DNA from: Planctomycetota bacterium
GTDB taxonomy: Bacteria > Planctomycetota > MHYJ01 > JACPRB01
Length of the DNA stretch: 16,275 bases
Reading direction: 5' to 3'
Assembly: GCA_016200125.1 (NCBI GenBank)
Contig: JACQFK010000545.1
Location: 1-16,275, forward strand
The notes beneath the pieces were generated by a model. The model worked only from the letters and a program-made list of their open reading frames with translations, did no database searches and was not told the DNA's origin. The translations under genes were made by a program, and so were the position numbers. Within the stretch, counting starts at the first letter, position 1. Each line of letters opens with the position of its first letter. Positions 1-6,458 of the stretch are shown here, piece by piece.

Positions 1-610
1 TCGCGAGGCCGTTGGCGATCGCGCTGACGGCGAGGTCCTCGCGGCGGCCCCAGCGGTCGCCTTCCTTGACGAAGCCGAACTTGCCGATGATGTCCGACGC
101 GCGGTCGCCCAGCGCGCTCGCGTGGAGGAGGGCGAAGAGCTTGAGCGCCTCGCCGCCTTCCGAGGTTCCCGCCTTGGAGATCGACTGCTCCAGGCTCTCC
201 AGCGCCTTGCGGTGGTCGGCGTCGGAGAGGGTCGCGCCGCTCCACCAGGCCTTGAGGTAGCCGTCGAGCTCGACCCCGGCCGGGTCGCGGACGTCCTTCT
301 CCAGAGTGCCGGAACTGGTGGCGGTCTTGGCGCCGTTGTACGCGGTGAAGTTGCCGCCGCTTTCCGTGCCGATCAGGATCCCCGAGGCGGTCTTGAGCCG
401 GTCGTAGCTGAGCTTCCACTGGCGGTCGCTCTTCTCGAGGAAACGCGCGGCGACCCAGGCGGCGGGGTTCTGCTTCGACTGCTCCTTGAAGCCTTTCAGC
501 GCGGTCTGCCGGTCGAATTCCTTGGCGCGGCGGGCGGGGTCCTGCAGGATCTTGAAGTTTTCGTCCTGTGCGGAGAGGAAGATGCAGAGGATCAGTAGAG
601 CGGCTCGCAT
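1..610 (-). CDS. Exported protein of unknown function (C-terminus cut by window edge)
   Basis: The reading frame is open from an ATG at 610 down to base 1 with no stop, giving at least 203 residues; the 3' end lies outside the window. A good Shine-Dalgarno sequence, AAAGGA, precedes the ATG by about 9 bases. The protein begins MRAALLILCIFLSAQDEN, a very short hydrophobic leader with probable signal peptidase I cleavage after Ala14, which leaves Gln15 at the mature N-terminus. The rest is polar and probably mostly helical; around residues 70-100 is a Gly/Thr/Ser-rich stretch (ESGGNFTAYNGAKT). I recognise no family and see no catalytic motif. It is divergent from the archaemetzincin operon, with 92 bases between the start codons. 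Coding status rests on the uninterrupted frame, the Shine-Dalgarno site, the leader and sensible amino-acid composition. Function is unknown. Confidence 0.8.
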   Translation of the reverse strand, partial: MRAALLILCIFLSAQDENFKILQDPARRAKEFDRQTALKGFKEQSKQNPAAWVAARFLEKSDRQWKLSYDRLKTASGILIGTESGGNFTAYNGAKTATSSGTLEKDVRDPAGVELDGYLKAWWSGATLSDADHRKALESLEQSISKAGTSEGGEALKLFALLHASALGDRASDIIGKFGFVKEGDRWGRREDLAVSAIANGLA

Positions 611-666
611 GCTCTCGTCCTTTCGGTCACTGCCCCGGCGTCCCGCCCCCCGGAACCGCCGATTAC

Positions 667-702
667 CTGACAATCATACACCGCCCGGCGTCCAATGGGC
701 AT
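667..702. promoter_or_regulatory. Candidate divergent promoter region
   Basis: For the minus-strand gene there is a -10-like TATGAT (complement of 673-678), five of six consensus bases, but its -35 at 17-bp spacing (complement of 696-701, TGCCCA) is poor. For the plus-strand operon, CTGACA (667-672, five of six) lies 18 bp from TCCAAT (691-696, four of six). That would place transcription initiation at about 703, on the first ATG of the archaemetzincin gene. No Shine-Dalgarno sequence precedes that ATG, so a leaderless mRNA is possible. The sites overlap, so the two promoters would compete. This was judged by eye. Confidence 0.3.
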
Positions 703-1515
703 ATGATGAAGACGAAGAAAATGAACGGTCTTCCTGCCCTGCTGGCCCTGTTCCTGGCCGTTCCGCAGGAGGACGAGCAGGGCTTCCAGCGGCTCGGTCC
801 TCCGAAACCGGGCGAGTGGCGCGCCCAGTTCAAGGAGCCGGCCCAGAGCTACGAGAAGTACATCGAGGGGTCGGTCAATCGGAAGAGCCAGGAGCGGACG
901 ACCTTCTACCTCCAGCCCCTGGGGAACGCCGGAAAGACCTACAAGGAGATGCTGGAGCGGATGCGGATCTACGCCGAAGCCTTCTTCGGCGTGCCCGCGA
1001 AGGTCCTGGAGCCCATCCCGATGGTCGAGTTCGCCTTCGAGGCGAAGCGGTCGCAATACCACTCCACCCTGATCATCGAGTCCCTGGCGGACCTGGTTCC
1101 GAAGGACGCGCTCGTCTACATCGGGATCACGGACAAGGATCTGTATTCCGACGGGCTGAACTACGTGTTCGGGGAGGCGAGCTTGAACTGGCGCTGCGGC
1201 GTCTATTCGCTGGTCCGCTACAAGACGAGCGACGAAACGCTCTTCACCCGTCGGTCGCTCAACCTGCTCGCCCACGAGTCGGGCCACATCCTCTCGATCG
1301 AGCATTGCGTCACCTACGCCTGCGTGATGCAGGGGGCGAACTCGCTCTCGGAGGATGACCGCCATCCGATGCACCTCTGCCCGATCGATCTGAAGAAGGT
1401 GCTCTGGAACACCGGCGTGGACCGCAAGGAACGCTACCAGAAGCTGCTTGCCCTCTACGAGAAGTGGGGCTGCAAGAAGGAAGCCGAGTGGGTGACCGCC
1501 CGGCTGGGCAAATGA
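703..1515 (+). CDS. Archaemetzincin-like zinc metalloprotease, first of a tandem pair
   Basis: About 270 residues. The active-site region (residues 191-202) reads HESGHILSIEHC, the HExxH-x5-HC zinc-binding signature of archaemetzincins (peptidase family M54, AmzA/AMZ1/AMZ2). It is followed by CVMQGAN and then LCPIDLKKVLWN, matching the family's second, Cys-based zinc site. Two deviations are visible. The Gly expected two residues after the third residue of the helix loop (HExxHxxG) is Ser, and the fourth Cys of the second site (family form CPxC) is Asp. The N-terminus (KTKKMNGLPALLALFLAVPQ) looks like a signal peptide, so the enzyme is probably exported, unlike the usual cytosolic archaemetzincins. 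ATG codons at 703, 706 and 721 are all possible; 703 is preferred because a candidate promoter would start transcription there. The stop overlaps the next gene's ATG (ATGA). Family membership is confident; substrate is unknown. Confidence 0.85.
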   Translation: MMKTKKMNGLPALLALFLAVPQEDEQGFQRLGPPKPGEWRAQFKEPAQSYEKYIEGSVNRKSQERTTFYLQPLGNAGKTYKEMLERMRIYAEAFFGVPAKVLEPIPMVEFAFEAKRSQYHSTLIIESLADLVPKDALVYIGITDKDLYSDGLNYVFGEASLNWRCGVYSLVRYKTSDETLFTRRSLNLLAHESGHILSIEHCVTYACVMQGANSLSEDDRHPMHLCPIDLKKVLWNTGVDRKERYQKLLALYEKWGCKKEAEWVTARLGK

Positions 1516-2408
1516 AGAGGCTCGCCCTCGGCGCGCTCTTCCTCCTGGTCGGCGCCGGGATCGGGGCGGGGGTCCTCACCTTCATGGGACTCCGTCCGCG
1601 GCTGCCGCTGAGGGTGAAGCCCTGCAGGGCCTGCCCGCTGCCTTCGGGTACGGCGGAGCGCGAAGACGACGAGGGCCACGCGAAGCTCGGACCCGCCGAG
1701 CCGGGCGACTGGCGCTTCCGCTTCCACGAGGCGCCCCAGAGCTTCGAGGAGTACCGCTCCGGTCCCCTGAACTGGAAGTGCTCCCACCGGACGACCTTCT
1801 ACCTGCAGCCGCTCGGCGGAGCGGGGGCGGAGTACCGGGAGACGCTGGAGCGGATGCGCCTCTACGCCGAGGCCTTCTTCGGTGTCCCGGCCAAGGTGCT
1901 CGATCCCCTCCCGATGTTCGAAGACACGCTCGAGGCGAAACGGGGGCAGTACGACGCGGAGCGCATCATCGACCGCCTGTCGGCGCGCCTTCCGCCCGAC
2001 GCGCTGGTCTGCATGGCGATCACGGACCAGGACCTGTATGTGCCGGGGCTGAACTTCGTCTTCGGAGTGGGCCATCCCGGGCTCCGCTCGGGCGCCTATT
2101 CGCTGAAGCGCTACGAGACGGAGGACGTTCCTCTCTTCACGCGCCGCTCGCTCAAGCTGCTTTCCCACGAGGCGGGCCACATCCTCTCGATCGATCACTG
2201 CGTCACCTACGCCTGCGTGATGCAGGGGGCGAACTCGCTGGAGGAGGACGACCGCCATCCGATGCATCTCTGCCCGATCGACCTGCAGAAGGTGCTGTGG
2301 AATGCGGGCCTGGACCGCCGCGAGCGCTACCGGAAACTCCTGCCCCTGTATCGCGAGTGGGGATGCAAGAGCGAGGCCGACTGGGTGTCCCGTAGATTGG
2401 GACCATGA
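1512..2408 (+). CDS. Archaemetzincin-like zinc metalloprotease, second of a tandem pair (membrane-anchored)
   Basis: 298 residues from an ATG that overlaps the upstream stop codon, so translation is probably coupled. The protein is a clear paralogue of the preceding one along the whole catalytic domain. It shares FYLQPLG, RMRLYAEAFFGVPAKVL and, at residues 219-230, HEAGHILSIDHC, followed by CVMQGAN and LCPIDLQKVLWN. It carries the same two departures from the archaemetzincin consensus (Ser for Gly in the HExxHxxG helix, Asp for the last Cys of the second zinc site), so these are conserved rather than random damage. The N-terminus differs: residues 4-26 form a Gly-rich hydrophobic segment that looks like a membrane anchor, followed by a short PCRACP motif with a CxxC. 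The pair therefore seems to have one soluble exported and one anchored member, which is inference from the N-termini. The next gene overlaps its stop codon. Confidence 0.85.
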   Translation: MKRLALGALFLLVGAGIGAGVLTFMGLRPRLPLRVKPCRACPLPSGTAEREDDEGHAKLGPAEPGDWRFRFHEAPQSFEEYRSGPLNWKCSHRTTFYLQPLGGAGAEYRETLERMRLYAEAFFGVPAKVLDPLPMFEDTLEAKRGQYDAERIIDRLSARLPPDALVCMAITDQDLYVPGLNFVFGVGHPGLRSGAYSLKRYETEDVPLFTRRSLKLLSHEAGHILSIDHCVTYACVMQGANSLEEDDRHPMHLCPIDLQKVLWNAGLDRRERYRKLLPLYREWGCKSEADWVSRRLGP

Positions 2409-3196
2409 AAACGGCTGCGTTCGGCCTGCTGCTCGCGCTTCTTCCGGCCCAGGAGAAGAAGTCGCTCACGTTCGTCACCTACAACATCCTGGGCGATCCG
2501 GTCGAGACCCGGAAGCGGGTCCCGCCGCTCCTCAAGTTGCTGCAGGAATCGGACGCCGACGTCATCGCGCTCCAGGAGGTCGTCCCCTGGTTCTCCTCGA
2601 TGCTTGCGAAGGAGGACTGGGCCAAGGCCTACCAGGCGCCGAAGATCAAGCCGGAGGATGCGGGCGGCCAGATGATCCTCTCGAAGGCGCCGATCGAGGC
2701 CGCCTCCCTGAAGAAGCTCCCGGGGCCCCAGGGGCGGACCCTGCTGATCGTCACCCTCCGCCTCGGCGGCCGGCGCGTCGACGTCGCCACCACCCACCTC
2801 GAGAGTCCGCTGCAGGACGGCCCGGTCCGCGTGAAGCAGATCGACGCGATCCTGCCCCGGCTCCGCGACGCGGACGACGCCGTGTTCCTGGGCGACTTCA
2901 ATTTCGGGGAGGGGGAGGCGGAGGAGAAGAAGCTCGACGCGGCCTACGTCGACCTCTGGAAATCGCTGAAGCCTCAGGAGCCCGGATTCACCTGGAACAT
3001 CGAGGCGAGCGACATGGCCCGGAAAGGGTCCTTCCCGGGCGAAAAGAGCCGGCGCCTGGACCGGATCCTGGTCCGGTCCACGGTGTGGAAGCCCCGGCAG
3101 GTCCGGATCGTGGGCGACCAGCCGCTGACCCCAGGGAAGAAGGACCTCTTTCCCTCCGACCATTTCGGCCTCGTTGGGGTGATCGGCCGCGATTAG
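2405..3196 (+). CDS. Exported endonuclease/exonuclease/phosphatase-family hydrolase
   Basis: 263 residues starting with an ATG that overlaps the preceding stop codon, the third gene of a tightly packed operon. All landmarks of the EEP (DNase I-like) fold are present in order: TYNILG (Asn27), LQEV (metal-binding Glu58), TTHLES (His131), LGDFNF (Asp164, Asn166), RLDRILV (Asp219) and PSDHFGL (Asp252-His253). These are the metal-binding and catalytic residues of a Mg-dependent phosphodiesterase or phosphatase, so the enzyme should be active. The leader MKTAAFGLLLALLPA is followed by Gln16, a likely mature N-terminus, so it acts outside the cytoplasm. The family covers nucleases, sphingomyelinases and inositol-phosphate phosphatases, and the substrate cannot be told from sequence alone. 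Its operon with two exported metalloproteases suggests a shared extracytoplasmic degradative role, which is inference. Confidence 0.9.
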   Translation: MKTAAFGLLLALLPAQEKKSLTFVTYNILGDPVETRKRVPPLLKLLQESDADVIALQEVVPWFSSMLAKEDWAKAYQAPKIKPEDAGGQMILSKAPIEAASLKKLPGPQGRTLLIVTLRLGGRRVDVATTHLESPLQDGPVRVKQIDAILPRLRDADDAVFLGDFNFGEGEAEEKKLDAAYVDLWKSLKPQEPGFTWNIEASDMARKGSFPGEKSRRLDRILVRSTVWKPRQVRIVGDQPLTPGKKDLFPSDHFGLVGVIGRD

Positions 3197-3219
3197 GCAC
3201 GGCACTTGCTCTTCCTCCC

Positions 3220-3269
3220 GTCGATGAGGCAGATCGACGAAAACCGCAGGCGGGTGTGCAACCCGCTGC
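3220..3269 (+). promoter_or_regulatory. Two consecutive hairpins in the leader of the ATP-grasp gene
   Basis: Hairpin 1 pairs GTCGAT (3220-3225) with ATCGAC (3233-3238) around a 7-nt loop. Hairpin 2 pairs GCAGGCGGGT (3246-3255) with ACCCGCTGC (3261-3269), nine base pairs with G3249 bulged and a 5-nt loop. Neither is followed by a U-run, so a classical intrinsic terminator is unlikely. The strong Shine-Dalgarno sequence AGGGAGGA (3277-3284) begins eight bases after hairpin 2. The structures may be mRNA leader elements or may end transcription of the upstream operon. I see no convincing sigma-70 promoter in this 93-bp gap. Confidence 0.4.
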
Positions 3270-3289
3270 ACAGTTCAGGGAGGAAGCAC

Positions 3290-4633
3290 ATGAGAGTCAT
3301 CCTGACCTACGGCCGAGCCTGGAGCGCGCTGTCGGCGGCCCGCAGCCTGGGGAAGCGGGGCATCGAGGTCATCGCGGGCGATGAATACGACTTCGCCCCC
3401 GCGGCGCTTTCCAAGTACACGATCGGGAAGTTCAAGTACCCGAATCCCGACCTCGAGCCCGAGGCCTTCCTCGACACCCTCGAGGGGGTGATCCGCAAGT
3501 ACAAGCCCGCGGACGGAGAAGAGTACGTCCTCATGCCCGTCCACAAGGAGGCCTACCTGGTCGCCCGCCATCGCGAGCGCTTCGAGCCGCTGATCAAGAT
3601 GGCGCTCCCCACGATCGTGCAGATCGAGCAGGTCCATGACAAGGGGACCCTGGCGCAGTACTGCATCCGCGAGGGGCTGCCGATCCCGAAGACGGTGGTT
3701 CCGGAAAGCCGGGACGAATTCGTCCGCGCGGCGGCGGGCTTCGGCTACCCGGCCTTCGTCAAGGTCCGGCAGTCGGCCGCGGCGGTCGGCGTGAAGAAGG
3801 TCGGTTCGGCGGAGGAGGCCGTGGCGGTCTTCGACGGGTTCGTGAAGGACCTGGGGCTCGGGGACGGCGGCTGGCCGCTGATCCAGGAGGGCATCCCGGG
3901 CGACGACTACTGCGCGACCTTCCTCTTCGACCACGGTCAACTGCGCGCGGCGATGACCTACCACAACCTGCGCTCCTTCCCGGCGAAGAGCGGGACCGGC
4001 GTCCTTCGCGAGACGGTCAAGGCGCCGGCGATCGAGGCGATCGGCGCCGAGCTGCTGACGCGGCTGAACTGGCATGGGGTCGCGGAGATCGATTTCCGCT
4101 GGAACGGAAAGGACGACTCGCCCGCCTGGCTGATCGAGGTCAACCCCCGCTTCTGGGGCGGGATGCCGCAGGCGGTGGAGGCGGGCTGGGACTATCCCCA
4201 CCTGCTCTACCGGTTGGCGGTCGACGGGCATGTCGACCCGGTCGAGCCGCACGACACGAACGTGCGGACGGAGACGCCGGTCATGGGGCTGCTGGCGACG
4301 CTGCACGAGGTGATCCACGACGAGCCGCGGATGGCGGCGATGAAGGGCGCCTGGGAGAAGCTGAAGCGCTCGTATGTGCGGGGCGGCCGCCGGAGGGCCC
4401 TGCGGTCTTTCGTGAACAACTTCAAGGACGCGGCGGACGTCAGCGGGCGGCTGGAGCGGATGAAGGAGCTGTTCCGGGACCACCGGCACTCGGTGTCGGA
4501 CGTGTTCAAGTGGAACGACCCGTTGCCCGCGCTCGGATTCCTGTACCCGATGGCGGTCTTCCTGAAGCACGGCAAGGTGTCCACCGAGCTGCTCGTCTCC
4601 GAAGGGCGGGCGGGAGTGAAGGCACGCGCCTGA
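3290..4633 (+). CDS. ATP-grasp carboxylate-amine ligase-like protein
   Basis: 447 residues. The ATG at 3290 is chosen because AGGGAGGA precedes it at ideal distance and the protein then starts directly with a Rossmann-like strand, MRVILTYGRAWSALSAARSL. The ATP-grasp core is visible: YPAFVKVRQSAAAVG with the nucleotide-binding Lys158, IQEGIPGDDY, and the metal-binding EIDFRWNG...LIEVNPRFWGG (Glu283, Asn285). This layout resembles the predicted ATP-grasp enzymes of COG3919 and carbamoyl-phosphate-synthase-like ligases, which join a carboxylate to an amine or thiol through an acyl-phosphate. The C-terminal 130 residues are outside the core and carry basic patches (KLKRSYVRGGRRR). There is no signal peptide, so it is cytosolic. 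It is followed at once, by a 4-base overlap, by the broken glutamine amidotransferase gene, suggesting they once worked as a pair. The specific product is unknown. Confidence 0.85.
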   Translation: MRVILTYGRAWSALSAARSLGKRGIEVIAGDEYDFAPAALSKYTIGKFKYPNPDLEPEAFLDTLEGVIRKYKPADGEEYVLMPVHKEAYLVARHRERFEPLIKMALPTIVQIEQVHDKGTLAQYCIREGLPIPKTVVPESRDEFVRAAAGFGYPAFVKVRQSAAAVGVKKVGSAEEAVAVFDGFVKDLGLGDGGWPLIQEGIPGDDYCATFLFDHGQLRAAMTYHNLRSFPAKSGTGVLRETVKAPAIEAIGAELLTRLNWHGVAEIDFRWNGKDDSPAWLIEVNPRFWGGMPQAVEAGWDYPHLLYRLAVDGHVDPVEPHDTNVRTETPVMGLLATLHEVIHDEPRMAAMKGAWEKLKRSYVRGGRRRALRSFVNNFKDAADVSGRLERMKELFRDHRHSVSDVFKWNDPLPALGFLYPMAVFLKHGKVSTELLVSEGRAGVKARA

Positions 4634-5287
4634 AGCGGGCGGTCAAGGGGGTCGTCCGGGTCGGGGCGGCGCTCGTGCTGACCCTGTCCGGCGTGACCGC
4701 GTGGACCCATTTCGGGCGCGGTCCGGAGGCGCCGCGGATCGGGCTGTCGCTGTCGGGCGACTGGTACGATCGGACGGAGCTGAATCCGGCGGCGACCGGC
4801 CTGGCGCTGTCCCGGGCGGGGGCGAACGTCCGGAATCTCAATCCCGGGGACCTGCCGCGAGATCGAGCTGCTCCGGCGGGCGGAGCGCCGGGGGCTGCCG
4901 GTGCTGGCGCTCTGCCGGGGCGCGCAGCTGATGTCGGTGGCCTACGGGGGGTCGCTGCGGCCGCTCACGGGGGAGCAGGGGTCGCGCCACAGCCTGTCGC
5001 TGAGCAGCCTCTCGGCCCACGGGGTGACGATCGAGCCCGGCACGAAGCTGGAGAAGCTGGTCGGCCCGGGCCCCTTCACGGTGAGCTCGACGCACTTCCA
5101 GGGGATTGCGGAGGCCGGGCCCCGTCTGAAGGTGTCGGCGCGCTCGGATGACGGGCTGATCGAAGCGGTGGAGCTTCCGGGTCCGCGCTTCGTGGTGGGG
5201 CTCCAGTGGCATCCCGAGTGGGAGCCCCTGGCCGGCTCCCGCTCCCTCGCCCCCTTCCGCGCCCTGGTCGCCGCCTCCCGCCCCTGA
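4630..5287 (+). pseudogene. Broken class I glutamine amidotransferase (peptidase C26, gamma-glutamyl hydrolase type)
   Basis: Two pieces of one protein lie in different frames. The first (from about 4630 to 4855) has an N-terminal hydrophobic anchor and then RIGLSLSGDWYDRTELN and LALSRAGANVRNLNPGDLP. The second begins in the next frame near 4856 with REIELLRRAERRGLPVLALC and contains the nucleophile Cys in ALCRGAQLM (codon 4913), VSSTHFQGI, EAVELPGPRF and the His-Glu pair of QWHPEWEP. Family members normally have about 100-115 residues from the first strand to the Cys; here about 60 remain. The conserved DGLLLxGGxDVxP segment and the RD before the helix are missing, so roughly 45-55 codons were lost with a change of frame. 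No ATG or GTG start fits; the best-placed codon is CTG at 4630 overlapping the previous stop (CTGA where ATGA would be expected). An assembly error is an alternative explanation. Confidence 0.7.
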
Positions 5288-5291
5288 AACG

Positions 5292-5359
5292 TGAAACGAA
5301 ACAAACCGTTTGATTCGTTGCATTGCAATGCAACGAATCAAACGGTTTGTTTCGTTTCA
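5292..5359. repeat. Perfect 68-bp palindrome with nested dyads
   Basis: The 34-bp left arm (5292-5325) and right arm (5326-5359) are exact reverse complements with no spacer. Each arm holds a smaller imperfect palindrome of 21 bp, CGAAACAAACCGTTTGATTCG-like, at 5297-5317 and its mirror at 5334-5354, with perfect cores CAAACCGTTTG (5302-5312) and CAAACGGTTTG (5339-5349). The centre is TTGCATTGCAATGCAA (5318-5333). The element is far richer in A+T than its surroundings. It starts five bases after the stop of the broken amidotransferase and ends just before the M50 gene's promoter region. It could be a compound operator, a recombination or transposon-end remnant, or a terminator-like structure. 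Confidence 0.9.
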
Positions 5360-5388
5360 GGATTGTCCCCTTGCAGGATTATCCCTTG
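5358..5388. repeat. Tandem 16/15-bp direct repeat next to a promoter
   Basis: CAGGATTGTCCCCTTG (5358-5373) is followed directly by CAGGATTATCCCTTG (5374-5388), differing by one substitution and one deleted C. A third partial copy of the core, AGGATTCC, lies at 5415-5422. The second copy runs into the candidate -35 element TTGACC, so the repeats are placed as an operator would be. Its binding partner is unknown. Confidence 0.6.
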
Positions 5389-5415
5389 ACCCCCCTGCAC
5401 CAGGAGGGGTATCTA
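5386..5415 (+). promoter_or_regulatory. Candidate sigma-70-type promoter of the M50 protease gene
   Basis: TTGACC (5386-5391, five of six -35 bases) is separated by 18 bp from TATCTA (5410-5415), a weaker -10. It precedes the M50 start codon by about 35 bases and would transcribe that gene and the alpha/beta hydrolase behind it. A GGAGGT sequence at 5429-5434 is 16 bases from the chosen ATG, longer than usual. Confidence 0.4.
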
Positions 5416-5450
5416 GGATTCCGGCCCCGGAGGTGCCTCCCATCGACCTG

Positions 5451-6449
5451 ATGCGCTGGACGTTCCCGATGTTCCGCATCTTCGGGATCCCGGTGCGCAT
5501 GCACTGGCTCCTGGCCATCATGGTCGCCGGACGCATCCTCCAGGGATGGTCCCAGGGGGGCGCCTGGGGCCTGGAATGGATGACCGTCACCATGGTCATC
5601 CTCATGATCAGCATCCTCTTCCACGAACTGGCCCACTGCTGGATGGGCATCCGCCTCGGAGGACACGCCGAACGCATCCTGCTCTGGCCCCTGGGCGGAC
5701 TGGCCACGATCGACCACACCGGCCGGCCGGCGGAGCAGCTCAAGATCTCGGGCATCGGTCCGATCTCCAGCTTCGTCCTCGGCGGCCTCTGCGCCGTCGC
5801 GCTGCTCGCGCTGCGGGCCCCCTGGTCCTGGAACTACTTGAATCCCTGGACGGAGTGGTGGCCGCGCGAACTGGCCGCCGGAGTCAGCGAGTTCCAGTAC
5901 CACGTCCGCGGCTTCCTCCTGCACTCGGTTAAGCTCAACCTCCTCCTCGGACTCTTCAATCTCCTGATCCCCGCCTATCCGCTGGACGGCGGCCAGGTGC
6001 TGTTCTCGTTCCTGACCCTCCGCTACGACCGCGTCCGCGCCGCCCATGCCCTGGCGGCCATCAGCATGCCGATCGGCCTGGCGATGGGCATCTGGGGCAT
6101 CGCCCAGGAGGAGCTCAACCTCATCCTGATCGGCGCGTGGATCCTGATCGAGGCCTTCCAGCTGAGATACCTCATTCGGATCGGCGAGCTCGACCAGCAT
6201 CCCGCCTTCGGCGACCGGGCGCCCGAGTTCGACTACATGCCCGACCCGCCCCGCAAGAAGGGCTGGTGGGCCCGCTGGCGCGAAGGCCGGGCCCGCAAGG
6301 CCAGGGTCCGCGAATCGGAACGGGCCGACGAGGCGCGGTCGAAGGTCGACGCCATCCTCGACAAGGTCAGCCGCCAGGGCATCGGCAGCCTCTCGGCCGC
6401 CGAGAAAAAGATCCTCGATGACGCCTCCCGCAGGAAGCCGGGCGAGTAA
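5451..6449 (+). CDS. Site-2-protease-like intramembrane metalloprotease (family M50)
   Basis: 332 residues. The zinc site is complete: HELAHC (His58, Glu59, His62) in a hydrophobic helix, and LFNLLIPAYPLDGGQ with Asp179 as third ligand. This is the signature of M50 intramembrane proteases, which cut membrane-embedded substrates such as anti-sigma factors or remnant signal peptides. About five to six membrane segments are visible, including MHWLLAIMVAGRIL, the HExxH helix, a Gly-rich helix after GIGPISSF, the DGG helix, and two more up to about residue 240. No PDZ or CBS domain is present. The C-terminal 90 residues are highly charged and helical, ending KVDAILDKVSRQGIGSLSAAEKKILDDASRR in its gist (residues about 297-328), a tail I also associate with planctomycete rhomboid-type proteins. 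ATG 5451 is chosen; ATG 5469 is possible. The next gene starts nine bases downstream. Confidence 0.9.
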   Translation: MRWTFPMFRIFGIPVRMHWLLAIMVAGRILQGWSQGGAWGLEWMTVTMVILMISILFHELAHCWMGIRLGGHAERILLWPLGGLATIDHTGRPAEQLKISGIGPISSFVLGGLCAVALLALRAPWSWNYLNPWTEWWPRELAAGVSEFQYHVRGFLLHSVKLNLLLGLFNLLIPAYPLDGGQVLFSFLTLRYDRVRAAHALAAISMPIGLAMGIWGIAQEELNLILIGAWILIEAFQLRYLIRIGELDQHPAFGDRAPEFDYMPDPPRKKGWWARWREGRARKARVRESERADEARSKVDAILDKVSRQGIGSLSAAEKKILDDASRRKPGE

Positions 6450-6458
6450 CGTATTCGA

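Noticed and set aside
568..702. An upstream start at 568 for the first archaemetzincin.
   Set aside because: The extension lies over the divergent gene's 5' end, is low-complexity and would bury the signal peptide that starts at 703-721.
4510..4633. ATG at 4510 as the start of the glutamine amidotransferase.
   Set aside because: It would overlap the ATP-grasp gene by 124 bases with a low-complexity Arg/Ala/Gly leader. Family similarity and the hydrophobic anchor begin after 4630.
4850..4905. Programmed ribosomal frameshift joining the two halves of the amidotransferase.
   Set aside because: No slippery heptamer or downstream structure was seen, and about 50 conserved residues are missing, which a frameshift alone cannot restore.
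5292..5359. The palindrome as a rho-independent terminator.
   Set aside because: The stem has no loop, no G+C-rich base and no U-run after it. It may still hinder transcription, but it is not a canonical terminator.
5310..5450. An upstream TTG start that would extend the M50 protease into the palindrome; the same 16 residues also begin a minus-strand frame.
   Set aside because: The identical peptides on the two strands only reflect the palindrome. No ribosome site fits, and a candidate promoter lies between this TTG and ATG 5451.
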